A program made the translations under genes and the position numbers. Below are positions 34,345 to 47,000 of a stretch of DNA of 64,000 bases, one piece after another. The notes under the pieces are model-generated. The model saw only the letters and a list, made by a program, of their open reading frames with translations, searched no databases and was not told the DNA's origin. Positions within the stretch are counted from its first letter, which is position 1. Every line of letters begins with the position of its first letter. Source of the stretch: Amphiura filiformis (lineage: Eukaryota; Echinodermata; Ophiuroidea; Amphilepidida; Amphiuridae); the NCBI RefSeq assembly GCF_039555335.1, contig NC_092628.1, positions 37,718,965 to 37,782,964 of the forward strand, given 5' to 3'.

Positions 34345-37300
34345 TATACAGACTACGCACACACCCCGCACTTAATATTCGCAAGGTTAAATTTTTTGGC
34401 GGGCAGTGGAAGTGGATGCCTGTAAATTGTAGTAAAACTAAAAAAATGCCCAGATTTTAACGAACTGGCCTGAAATTATATAAAAACAAGCCGCGTACGG
34501 AATGGTTTGAATGCTTCGTTAACATGGTTATTGGATTAGTCGAGTAAGAAAGAAATTTACCGCATCCAATTTCACTGCGCACTAAAAACTTTAAAACCAT
34601 GATAGTCTGTGTAAGTGTGGTAAGGGGGGGGGGGGTAGGGGTGCGTGCATGTTGCCTGCTCCTATATCTGCATGTTGTGTTGTTGTTTGTTTTGTTTGTT
34701 TGTTTGTTTGTTGTTGCTTTATTTTGTTTTTCACCAGAGTCCATATTGAATTTATATTGCAAATTTAGCTTTGCCTGACAGTGGGTCAAATATCTACAGT
34801 AAACATATTTGGGCAAGATATCGTTCATAATTTGTCCATGTCTTCAAGTATGCGTCAGTCAAAATGGCAGGGAGTAATAAAAATTGGTCTTGAAGGAAGG
34901 TTGTAATACAAGATCATGAACATGATGATTATAGTACTCGTTTCTCGTCTGATAGAAAGTCAACTAGCGTTGCTATATTGTTTTGTTAGCATCAAGAATT
35001 CAAGAGTCAGAAAAATTACAAAAATATATGAAAGGGGTGCATGCGCATGGGGAGACCCTAGCAGCAAGGTTGTTAAAAGTGTTAACAACTTTTCTACCTT
35101 TTTACAACGTTGTGGTGTTAACAGGGGACTAGCTCGTCTATCTGTAGGAATTATTAAGGCTTTCGTCTTCTAAAGTCTCGTTAAAAATGCGCTCAGGTAC
35201 TCTTCAACTTGCCGAGATCGTCAAAAACCATAATATAATGCTCATGTATTGGCAGCCGTTTTGTCTAAACAAAATGTCACAACTTTTTTGCATACATAGT
35301 CGATATGTTTCAGAAAAATGGCACTGAAGGCTTGGATAAACTTGTGATTCGTTACGCCTTGAACTTACATCCGTCTAACGGTTCAAAAACTCTCTCCTGG
35401 TGTAATTCTAAATAGTGAGACGGACGCAATTACCAAGTCATACGGAATCACAACTTCTAAATCATTTCATCCACATAACGTTTCAAAGACAATCCAGTGG
35501 TCAAAGGTATAAAGATAAGTCAAGGTCAAGTATGGTAAGGTAAGGCAGAGTTAAGGTGAGGTAGGTGAGGTAAGGTGAGATAGCTTATAAGTAAAAGAAG
35601 GTAAACTAGGAACTTGGGTAGTTGAAGTGCATTGCAGATATTATGTTTAATAGGTCATATGTAGAAAGATGGATCAGGTCAGGTCAGGTAAAGATGGCTG
35701 CCGTCTGGAAACCAAACCACATTCCCACCGTTCCACGGCGACCAGGTAGATCAAGGTACACTACACTACAACTACAAGTTGTTTAGTACCAAACTTAAAC
35801 AACTTGTTGTGTTGCTTAAGCCTGAAACAAGTTGTTTGAACATGTTGAAGTTAGCTGAGATCTAGACTATGCCATAGTCGAATTTGATTAAAAATATGTT
35901 ATTATTAGTTATGATGAACCCATTTCGTTGAACTCAAAATTATACTGATGTTTATTAAAATTAAAGTATTCAATAGTGAAATGGTCATAAAGAATTAAGA
36001 ATATCAGATGATTAGTGACAATAAAAGTAATTGAATGCAACATTATCTTGCATAATTATAATGGCTCACTTTAATACTGAACAATTCTGATTTTGGAATC
36101 TACCAGTTTATTGATAGCGAATTGGGAAGCTAACAAACAGAGGGAGTGCGGTGACTGAAAAGATCAGATCCAGATGTGAAAATCTATCAGTTGCACACAA
36201 ATCAATATAAATCAGAGTTTTATGCTTAAATGTAATAGCCAGAGTATGCAAAATGGGCAAGTGGACTACGGAGGAGTCTAGCTGAGATCAAGCGAGGTTT
36301 GCAAGTGATATCGAGGCATATACTACATAATTCGTTAACTGTTGTCCAAGCTGCCGGATGATAATCTCTCGCCACTTTCTAGATAACCTAAGCAGAAAAC
36401 GTAAATTTGTCTGGTGAAAAACATGATAAGTTTTGTTTGAGTTTTCCGGCAATGAGAATACATTAATAGGGACGAAGGTAAAGGCATTTAAGATGTATTC
36501 AAGTAAAATATTGCGATTTATTACGCCACCGCTAACTTCTACTCGTACTCGGGATTACTAAATTCATGATCACTCTAATTTGACTGATTATCAACAACTG
36601 TCATACATGTAGAAGTAAACATTGTGGTAAGAAACTGCAAATAAAACTCTGATGAGTTCTTTAATACCCGCTTTGAAATACGAGATATACAATTTTCACA
36701 ATAAAATAAGTTTATAAATGCTACATATAATTGAAGCACCATGCAACCTTTGTAATACACTCATATTTAAAATAACAATACATACTACTTTAAATACACT
36801 ATACTATTTTGAATGAAGTATGACTGAAATATGTTCATTTATATAATTATTGTGATCTATATGGGCAAGCAAACAGCTCAGAATTAAAAATAAATGTCAT
36901 GAATTTGACGCGCTTAAAATAAACTTTCGTAATGTATTTTGTGCCTAAAGCTCTGCCCAGGCTGGTATTAAATTATTTCTCTATGTACTACAAATGCTAC
37001 TCATGTTACTTTCTGCCTGCAGAATATATAAAAAAATACGGAAACATAAACTCACATTATGTATGATTATTATTTCTTCTCTCATCGTGATGCATACTTC
37101 TCTTTGAATATCAACAGTGTTTGTATACTAACTTACTTTTTGTACAATACTTATGTGCTTATTTTTCCTTTCAGATTGACGTTTTCCATCTCATATTATA
37201 TTTTAAATCATTCACTGATACACAATAAATCATCAGGCAATTTAGCAAAATATTCACCCATTGAAATTCGTTTTTATTATTTATGGTTGCAATTTTATTA

Positions 37301-37398
37301 TGTACTAATATATATTATATACCAAACTCTTAAGTAGTTGTTTTGATAATGCCCTACTTTGTTGACACACATGACAAAAATACAAATGTATTAGGCTG
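34345..37398. other. No gene; simple-sequence tracts only
   Basis: Contains a poly-G run (about 34624-34634), a (GTTT)n tract (about 34683-34712) and an AGGTA/GGTAA-rich tract (about 35520-35585). Short open frames at 34457-34828, 34916-35173, 36575-36760 and 37059-37337 show no recognisable domain. The first of these owes its Lys/Asn/Thr runs to the GTTT tract. Confidence 0.5.
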
Positions 37399-37401
37399 TA
37401 A

Positions 37402-37574
37402 GGACCATTCACAAACACTTGTTAGGGGGCCTGATGCAAAATAGGGAAATTGAGTTTATATGCTTTTCTATGGGATTGACCCATAATTTCCATGTCAAAA
37501 AGCGGGCCCTGAAATTTTTGAGAACTGATTTGTTTTTGCATCAGGCCCCCTAACATGTGTTTGTGAATGGTCCC
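37402..37574. mobile_element. 173-bp MITE with TAA target duplication
   Basis: About 40-bp inverted ends: GGACCATTCACAAACACTTG at left and the complement of GGGACCATTCACAAACACAT at right, both continuing GTTAGGGGGCCTGATGCAAA. TAA flanks each side (37399-37401, 37575-37577). Harbinger-like by TSD and size. Confidence 0.85.
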
Positions 37575-37595
37575 TAAGACATAGTAACAAACAGA

Positions 37596-38905
37596 GAGCG
37601 TGTTTATAGTGAGCCAGCTTATCCGTTATTCAGTTAGCAGCCTGCACAACCGATTCTTTTGTTTGGCAAGGCTCACTCAGTCATTTAATGAGGCAATACA
37701 AACGATCGAATTTGGTGTTGAAATGAGCTAAATTTTTAGTTACACCTTTTCGATGTAAAATTAATTTTCTCGGCCAAATGAAAAGCAATCATTTTCATTT
37801 TTTCAGTAAATGTCAGGAAAAATTGTAGTGCTTGATACTGTATTTTTTTTTTTCAAATTCTAGTGTTAAACTTAGGCGTGAAATTTAGTCATTTAGTGTA
37901 AGATTTTCGATTTTGATAGGCTTAAACTCTGTCCGCGAGCCTTTTTTTTGATCAACCTTTTAGCTTTTCAAAGTAAGATAGTTCGCTAATGAAGGATTTT
38001 TCCCAACTTTCTAACGCACATCACCGTGAGCGATATATCATAGTTTTGTCAGAATTTGCGTTTTCATTTCACTATTTTAACTGCCGGCTGACCATTTTTC
38101 AAAATCAACGAGTGAAATCTAAGGCTAATACTAGCATTGTGGATCGATATCCCTGGGTTTAATAGGAATACCGGCATGGCTACAGTGTTGCTAGAACTTC
38201 AATATAGCAAAGAAATTCCCAGGCCTATAGCGCTCCTACTGATCATGTTTAACCAGAACACTCAATTGGGGATTTGGGCTACCAAATCGCTGGTCGGGCA
38301 ATTTGCTTTCAATGGAAAATTGACCTGGATAAACAACAAAGGAAATATCGACTATTTCTGTTGGTTGCTCTCGAGATAAAAAGTAATGAGTTAGACATTT
38401 TCGGAGTATGAAGGAAAAAGGGTAAAATAAAACGGAAATTCTAACAAAACTATAATATATAGACCCACACGATGTGCTTTACAGAGGTGGGAAATATCTT
38501 TCTTTAGCAAACTATATTAGTTTGAGACGCTAAAAATGAATTCCGTAAAAAGCTCGCGGGCGAACTGAAGGCCTATAAAAATCAAAATATCACACTAAAA
38601 GACACAATTTGATGCTTAATTTTAACACCAGGATTTGTAAAAAATGTATATCCAAGCACCAAGTTTTTAACTGACATTACTGAAGAAAAAAAATATTGCT
38701 TTATATTTGACCGAGAAAATTAATTTCATAGCAAAAAGGTGTATCTCTGAATTGTGCTGATTTTAACATGTATCGATCGACTTTCAGCGCGACTAAGCAT
38801 TTCTAAAGAATCGGTTGTCCAGGCTGCTAACTGTATTTACCGTACTGCGAAATCTATGGATATTGCAGTTTAATCTTTCCGTATAAAGGCACTATAAACA
38901 TGCTC
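37596..38905. mobile_element. 1.31-kb fold-back element sharing ends with the 22868 element
   Basis: The ends GAGCGTGTTTATAGTGAGCC and the complement of the right end GAGCATGTTTATAGTGCC pair. Arms extend about 400 bp: TAGCAGCCTGCACAACCGAT pairs with the complement near 38815, and TTAATTTTCTCGGCCAAAT with a stretch near 38710. The centre (about 38130-38380) holds an 80-codon frame with no recognisable motif. The GTGTTTATAGTG end motif is shared with 22868-23857, suggesting one superfamily. Confidence 0.7.
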
Positions 38906-39119
38906 AAAGTAAACTAATATTAAGTATATTATAAATTTGAGCATTTTGATCAAATTATTGTAGAGTTAGTCATATCATGTTAATACATCTAACAATTATA
39001 TAATAATTAATTATATCTTAAATCTGAATGAATTCCATATAATTGAACATTGTTGTAAGGGGTTTTACCTTCTTTATAATACATCTGCTGGACATTTCTT
39101 TTGCTCTAATCGCATCCAA

Positions 39120-40260
39120 AGCAATGATTAAATTAAACTGTCAATAAAAGTGCCCAAAGTTGGACCCTTGAGGAACACAAGCTGGCAATATGACCAATAG
39201 TTCATGTATGGCGCACGTATAATGCTGATCCAGCTTGACACCAATCTATAAACGCTTAAAACAATTTGAATTGCGGGCTTACAATGTATAATATCCTACG
39301 GGACAAATGAAATTGTCATTAGAATACCACAAAGACTGAATATCGTTAAATGTCATTGTCAAGTCAATCTTAAATCAGCAAAATTGAAATTATTCACTCT
39401 CAAGCAACAAAATGTCTGTTCGATAACGTCAATGAGTCATATTCCTGGGGATCCCTTTTGGTAATTTCCTAGAATTCTATAAAGTTTGACAGTGCATCTA
39501 GATATTGTCCGAAAGGTCATATGTAGGCCAAAGCTGTGTCATGTATTCTTGGTAAGGGCCATAGGTTGCCTGTTTGTCAGTTTTTGAAAACTTTAAGGAC
39601 TCCAGGCTGCCAGTTGCTATAAATTTAGCAATAATTTGTAATGAGTGTCGAGGTGTTGTGCTTGGCTAAGCGTAGTGCACTCTACCAATTGGTGTCACCA
39701 ATGTTTCAAAACAACATGATTCAACTGCCATTAAATGCTTACTGACATAAACACCATTAAATGTTGATAATTTAGCAAAAGAAAGTCATGTACAAGATTA
39801 ATCCAAGTTGTAACATAGAAAGTTGAATTTGAATGTTCCAATTGATTGGTTCAGTGACAAACAAAAGAGATAATGTTTAATAAGTTAACCTATTTTAGCT
39901 TCATACCCTTCTTTGTTCTAGATTTCCCGTCGAACATTTACATGGATTGATCATTCCATCAAAAACGCCAATTTAAGACAGGAATTAAGGAGGGCTCTTT
40001 ATTGTCGCGGATGTCATAAAAATCTATAACAACAAACAACAAGCCAACATGCCGGCCTTCGAAGTCAACATGTCGGAAACAGTCAAGTATTCGAGAACAA
40101 CGTCTGTGTCTTTCTGGAATGATAAGATCCAAATCGTCGGGAAAATGAAAGTCACATATGTCTTGATCTGCGTTGTCAGTCTCCAGGTGGTGATGAATGT
40201 CAAAGTCGTCGCCGCAAATTAGAGGTATGTCTTTAATGAATTCGTAAAGTTTAGGTAAAT
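39120..40260 (-). pseudogene. Very decayed LINE: possible endonuclease and RT fragments
   Basis: On the minus strand, PLICGDDFDIHHHLETDNADQ near 40230-40170 (shown as one 21-residue block, so read it as PLICGDDF and DIHHHLETDNADQ) resembles the CGDFNxH part of LINE APE endonucleases. KIDLTMTFNDIQS near 39360 resembles RT motif A, and ACVPQGSNFGHFY near 39170 resembles motif B (GVPQGSxLGPLLF). The order on the strand fits a LINE. Stops interrupt every stretch. Each match alone is weak; together they support a decayed element. Confidence 0.45.
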
Positions 40261-40972
40261 GTTAAAATTGCTCTGAACCGCGTCCATTGCCCGCGATATG
40301 GTACAGAATTGTCCCGGAAAATGGTCACGATCACTGATCTCTTTTAATGTAATTTCACAATTACACGGACTACAAGCTCATCCAGCTACTATTGCTTGCA
40401 ATGTATAAACGATTTGTCAAATCAATTGCCATTACAAATTCCCATTACAGCACAATAATAAACATAATAAATAAAAATTTAATTAGGGTATCAAGAATTT
40501 TCCTTATAAAATCTCTCAAATCTCTTAGAGCATTTCTATACATTATATCGCAACAGCATAATTTATAAAACATCATTTATCTTATTAACAAAAGAGAATT
40601 ATAGAATAAACCATACAGTTAGTCACTGCTTATCTAATATTAACACATAACAACAATTATTGAATATTTTGTTTGCATTTTTGTGACGTATAGATTAAAT
40701 TTACACAATTTCAAAATATGACACATATTACAAGCCTCTTATTAACAATGACAACAAAATGGAACTGAAAACAAGAAACAATAAAATAAAAACAACAACA
40801 AAACGACACATTTGACTAAGAATGGATTGATAATGACACTTAAAATGACTATACCACATCACACAGTGAAAATAATCTTTGGTTGTAAAGATAAAACCTT
40901 CCTGAAATCCTGTATCCAATGAACAAAGTGGTGAAAACAAAACAACAAACAACTCAATCTCACAAGGAAACA

Positions 40973-41027
40973 TCAGGTTGAAATTAGTAGATTCTGTATG
41001 TGTCTTCTTATTCTTGGTGCTATGCAT
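40973..41027 (-). CDS. VEGF-like gene, terminal exon with stop
   Basis: Acceptor TTTTCTTCACAG at 41028 leads into ATGCATAGCACC. With the two carried bases it reads R-CIAPRIRRHIQNLLIST and stops at TGA 40973-40975. The very short basic terminal exon resembles the last coding exon of VEGF-A. The intron before it is only 379 bp. I saw no clear polyadenylation signal close downstream. Confidence 0.82.
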
Positions 41028-44000
41028 CTGTGAAGAAAATCCAGGGGGATGAAAAGATAAAAATACACGATAGTACTATTTCTTATAGTATTTTTTTTAT
41101 CATTTTATTACGTAATACGTTATTATCTATGCGAAAGTTTTCATTGAATGGTTCCTCCTCCTCCTCCTGATTCATATGACCTGGGTGATCTTTTAAATTT
41201 TAACTCTAGATCATCTTTATGTTTGTTTTTGTTTGATTTTTTGTTTGTGTGTTTTTTAAGCATTATCATACACATCTCCTTGCCTACCAATGTCAGAATG
41301 TGTATATTTCTTCAAATTAACTTGAAATGTCAGATGAATTTCAAGCCGACCGACAGATTAGAGATATAAACGCATCAACGAGAAAGTTTAACACTTTATT
41401 ACTAACCTGCATTTTCTTTCACTGAAGACATTGGGATATACACATTGTTGTCTTAGATGAGGTTTGCATACACATCCACATTCATTATCGCTGAATGTGT
41501 GTCTCTTTTTTGAGCATAGACGTAATCTGTAAATAAGAGAAAAAGAGTAGCAAAGAGAAAGGAAAGTTAACCTTGCTCTATATTAATATGACTATTCATC
41601 TACTCCTACTATCGCTCGCATTCATTTCTTCTCCATTGCCAATTTTTATCCCATTGTAGGGGGGCGGGCAAAGCCAAGTTTTCGTCCCCATTTGTCAATT
41701 GTTGACCAATTTTTAGTCATTTAATGACCCTTACTCTTTGCTGTCCCCAAGGTCATGTCGTCAATAGTAGGTGAATGGATTTCAAATGGAATAGCCCAAT
41801 GTAAGTGCGCCCTAAATTTGGGAAACTTTTATCTATATAACTAATGAATATGCCGGTTTTGGATAAAATCGTACAAACATGCGAGTATGGAATAAAATCA
41901 CTAATCTAATGTAAATATCACGTTTGAATTCAATATCACTTACAATATTTTTATATTGGTGGGCTTCAACCCCCTACCTTCTAATACATGGCGTTATTGG
42001 GTGAGTTTTGAGTTAGCATCTAGTTTAGTTACATAAGTGGAACCAATGCTTTTTGGCATCCTTACACCTCAAATGATAAAACTAGAATTGGTTCCATTTT
42101 TTTCTATGCCCCTAAAAGTCATTTGGTCGCTTTAAATTTCCCTCGCTAAAATGACAGTCCATAATGTCAGTCCATTTATTAGCCTAAGTCAATTGGTCGC
42201 TTTAAATTTCCCTCGCTAAAATTTGGTCGCCTTAAAGTTTGACCTAATTTAATTAATTTCGACCCATTTTGTCTAACAATTCCTGCCAAATTAATGCAAC
42301 CTGTTTTTGTTGTTGTTGACATCCTTACACCTCAAATGATAAAACTAGAATTGGTTTCCATTTTTTTCTATGCCCCTATGCTTCCCAAGAGGGGTTGAAG
42401 GTCATTATGGGGAAAAATTTAAAATTTGTTCTATCATGTTGTAATATATCTCAAATTGCCCCTCTCATTTTAAGGAATAAAAAGGCAACTAAGTCATTTG
42501 GTCGCTTTAAATTGTCCTCGCTAAAATGACAGTCCATTGATTAGCGTAAGACATTTGGTATAATTTAATGAATTTCGACCCATTTTGTCTAACAATTCCT
42601 GCCAAATTAATGCAACCTATGAGTTTGATTTTTTTCATATTATAAGAATTGAATGTTTGTGCATGTACTGAGCATGTTCTTTTAGTGATTGCACAATATA
42701 GAAAGTAGAAAGTTTGACAAGTCATTTGGGAAAATATCACTCGCTTGAATGACAGTCCGTTGATTAGTCAATTGGTCGCTTTAAATTTCCCTCGATAAAC
42801 CTATGAGTTTGATTTGTTTTATATTAAGAATTGAATGTGTATGTATGTACTGAGCATGTTCTTTTATTAGAAGGGTATTTATATAATGATGCCACGTAAG
42901 ACATGGTACACAGTTGATAACGGTAAGTTTTTTAGGTATATTCGTTTCAGCTTTAAATTTCCCCCGACAGTCCTGTGATTAGCCAAAGTGATTTGGTTGC
43001 TTTAAATTTCCCTCGCTAAAATGACAGTCCGTTGATTAGCCTAAGTCAGTTGGTCGCTTTAAATTGACCTGAGATGTCGTCATAAGGACATCTCGGTGTA
43101 CTCGCAAAGGCTTATGGGATTACCGAAAAGGTCAATTTCCCTCGCTAAATTGTCAGTCCTTTGATTTACCATGATTTAGTAGCTATTTTGAGTACTTTAA
43201 GGGGGTACTACATCCCTCAATAAATTTGTGTCTATTTTTGCATTTTTCTCAAAAACTAATAACACACAATTAACAAAAGTTATTTATAATATAGGGGCAA
43301 GGAATCCAATACTACACTGGAATTTCAGTGACCCAAGACAAGCGGTTCGTTATTTTTCTTATCTTTTCCTATCATATATACTGAACCGCTTGTCTTGAAA
43401 TTTCAGTGCAGTAATTGGATTCCTTGCCCCAATAATATACATAACTTTTGTTACCAGTGTGTTATTATTTTTTTGGAAAAAATGCAAAAATAGTCACAGA
43501 TTTACCACAGGGGTGTAGTACCCCCTTAATGCACCAAGAAAATATATTAAGGGGTTGTTAAGACGAGAGTTGAACAAGTATATTCAAAGCATACTGCGCC
43601 AATAAAGTATCCTTACACTTGGGAAAATAATCACAATTTCAAAACTGAATAATATTGGGGTGAATTTGTTTTTTAATAGATGCACTATCTAATCCTGTAC
43701 ATTAATGACACCACATTTAATCCAATGTGACCTCAAGAAGTAAAGTTACAAGCAATTGAATAGACGAAGGTCCCGTTTTAAACGTGACAAACTGGCCTAT
43801 ACAAGGCGCAAAAAGATTCCAACAAGCGCAACAAAGAGACAACACAGTTTCTTCAATGAAGCGTTATTTAAAGCAGTTTTTATTTCAGTTTTTACTTCTC
43901 TGAACTTTTCATAACTTCATTTTAATTCTCAGTTCTTTTGTTTCAGTTTTCTTTTGTTCCTTTTGTCTTGAATTAAAGCCAAACGCAAAAATTAGGCATT

Positions 44001-47000
44001 CACCACTCTCAAACCAGATTTCTAATCTGTGGAGATTTGAATAGGCCAGTTCGTCACTTTTAAAACTGGACCTTCGTCTTTCATTTTAATTGTCAGTTCT
44101 TTTGTTTCAGTTTTCTTTTGTTCCTTTTGTCTTGAATTAAAGCCAAATGCATAAATTAGGCATTCACCACTCTCAAACCAGATGTCTAGTCTGTGGAGAT
44201 TTGAATAGGCCAGTACGTCACTTTTAAAACTGGACCTTCGTCTAATCAAATGCTTGTAACTTTGCTATTTGAAGTCACATTGGATTCAACGGGGTGTCAT
44301 AATGTGCAGGATTAGATAGTGCATCTATTAAGAAAACAAATTTACCTAAATATTGTTCAGTTTGGAAATTGTAAGGATACTTTATTGGCGCAGTATATGT
44401 ACATTTTACACATTGTTACACTATTACACGTGCAACGACATCACAGTTACCCTTTTATTGTTTTGTGGCACCAAGATACTTCTAAAATTAAACTCTTGTT
44501 CGGATGCAAAAAAAAAAGCTATATTTTAGATACATATAATAGACTTTTATCCAGCTTTTTTGACATTTTTAATAAACGTCTGTACTACCACCGGGTTACT
44601 TTATTTGACTACCTCACTAGCTCAATGTTATTTGACGTATGATGTTATGAGCATTTGCATCTGCATTTACCTACGAACGTGAAACATAATGAGTGATTTA
44701 CGTGATAAGTTACCTTTGAAATTGAGGTGTGTCACAAACACATTGACAGCGTACTTGATCCCATCTCATTCTAGGTGGACACTGTTTTCTTACTACACAT
44801 TCACATTGACAATTTCGATGTCTTTGTGTCTCAGGATTACAGTGTTCTGGTTTCACTTTACATTCACAACTGCATGATGTATCTTCAATAAGTTCTTTGG
44901 TGACGATGCTATGCAATGACATCCCATAAAATGAAGGATTGTAAATCATTTTAACAACCTGTAGAATAGCAAAATTAATATTTGTGATACATGTATTTTG
45001 GCTCAGCTTGTTGTCTTAGAATATTATTCAAATGGTAATTTTCCAGTATATATATTTCTGCTGTTCTATATTTGACCATGTGCAGTGTTAGGTTACAAAT
45101 TACGGTCGCTTTTCAAAGTGCAAAGATATTTATGTCGTAGTTATATGCATGGTATTGAGCGGTAGACAGTTTATGATGACAAAACAAGATTGTTTATAAA
45201 GAAACCACATTACGGTTTTATTAGAAAATAAAGAAGGCTTCTCCCCACAATAACGAGAACTCCGCGACGAGAATTATCCCGCGGTTGGGGGCACTTAACA
45301 CAAATAATCATACGGGTATGTTCCTCCGGAAAGACCCCGTTTTGGGATTTCGCAGCCATGGGCGTCAATCCGGGGGGGGATGATTCTTTTTTTTCCCTTT
45401 TCAACCAGGTTTTAACAAATTAGGCTGACCCCCTCCCCATTTCAAGCCGGATTGGCGCTATTGTCCGCAGCTCCAAAAAGACACCCTTTTACCTGTTCGT
45501 AGCTCCAAAATACCACGTTTAACCGGTATGACATCAGCCCCCAAAGACCCACCACCTCAAAATTCCGGGGAACATAACCACCAAAAATTTATGATGGTTC
45601 CCTGGAAAATAATTGCTCTAAATTCCTTTACAAGGTTGTTTGATGTGATAATTTATTCATTTTTCTAACAAAACATTATATTATATAATACCAACAGAAA
45701 CACGTTTCTATATCAAATTATTCATCTTTTTCTGCTTTTTTCTGGTATATATTTATTCCATAAACTGTACATTTATGTATATACAAATTGAGGGCGCTAT
45801 TTACATATATTTTAAATCTAAAGTTTTAAAGTTTTTTTTGCCATTTGTTAGTCTTTTTCTGATGTTCTAATACCATTATACAATTGTCTTCCCCTTGTAA
45901 AGATGCAAACAAGATTTAAGATAAATAGCGCCATCATTGTTCAACTTTTCTTTAAAATGACTATGACATCAAACAACCGTGTTTAGCAACTGTAAAGGAA
46001 CGTGACCATAATATTAGTTTCAACCCGTTACTTAACGATACATGAGCGTCTAGCCAACTCTCTTCCCCACAACTCCTGTTTGATTCCATCGTGGTAAAAT
46101 CAACCAAACAAACGAACAAACATCAAATGAAAGGAATTGGCTGCCTCAAATATTCTGCCGGCAATTTAAGGGATCTAAAATGAGCGTTTATTGCGTTTCG
46201 ACAGTATTTTTTTGTGGGACATGAGAGCACCTCAGACCTATCGAATTGCATTCTGAATACAAAGCATGTCTTTCTGATATCAAATAATTTTCATTTTTGA
46301 AAATCACAATATAATACAAATTTTATGACAAATTATAAAAATTAGACCTAATTTTTTTTGGTGTTTTGGGGAAAAAATCCATATCTTCAATACGAAAGGT
46401 CAAAATTTTCAATTGATCGTCGGCTTTTCATCCCACCTACATACACTTTAAGTATAAATCATCAGATTTATAAAGTTGACTTCAAGTACTGTTAAATATC
46501 AAAAATATCAATTTTAATGATTTGCCATAAAATGTGTATTAAATTGCGAATTTCAAAAATCAAAATTATTTGATATCAGAATGACATTCTTCGTATTCAG
46601 AATGCAATTCGATATGTCTGATGTGCTCTAATGTCCCACAATAAATACTGTCCAAACGTTCATACCCCAGCCCTTAAGGTTATCAGCATTTTCCCCAGAC
46701 AAACGCACGATTTTTTGTACGAAAGCAACTGCGGGGCTTGACAAAAATAGTAAGGTTACCCCGGGTAATCTTACACGTCAATCCATTCCGAAAGGTGAGG
46801 GGACACACAGTGGCGGATATACAGCAGTCCAGGGAGGGAAGTGAGGGACACACACTGGCGGATATACAGCAGTCCAGGGAGGGGAAGTGAGGGACACACA
46901 GTGGCGGATCTAGAGCAGTCCCGGGGAGAGGGCAATTTCAGGAAAATGATAAAATGGTCGCAAAGCTACCATGGCGTGATTTGGTATATACATGTAGTTA

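Noticed and set aside
44689-44877. Plus-strand 62-codon frame
   Set aside because: Antisense of the VEGF CxCxC exon.
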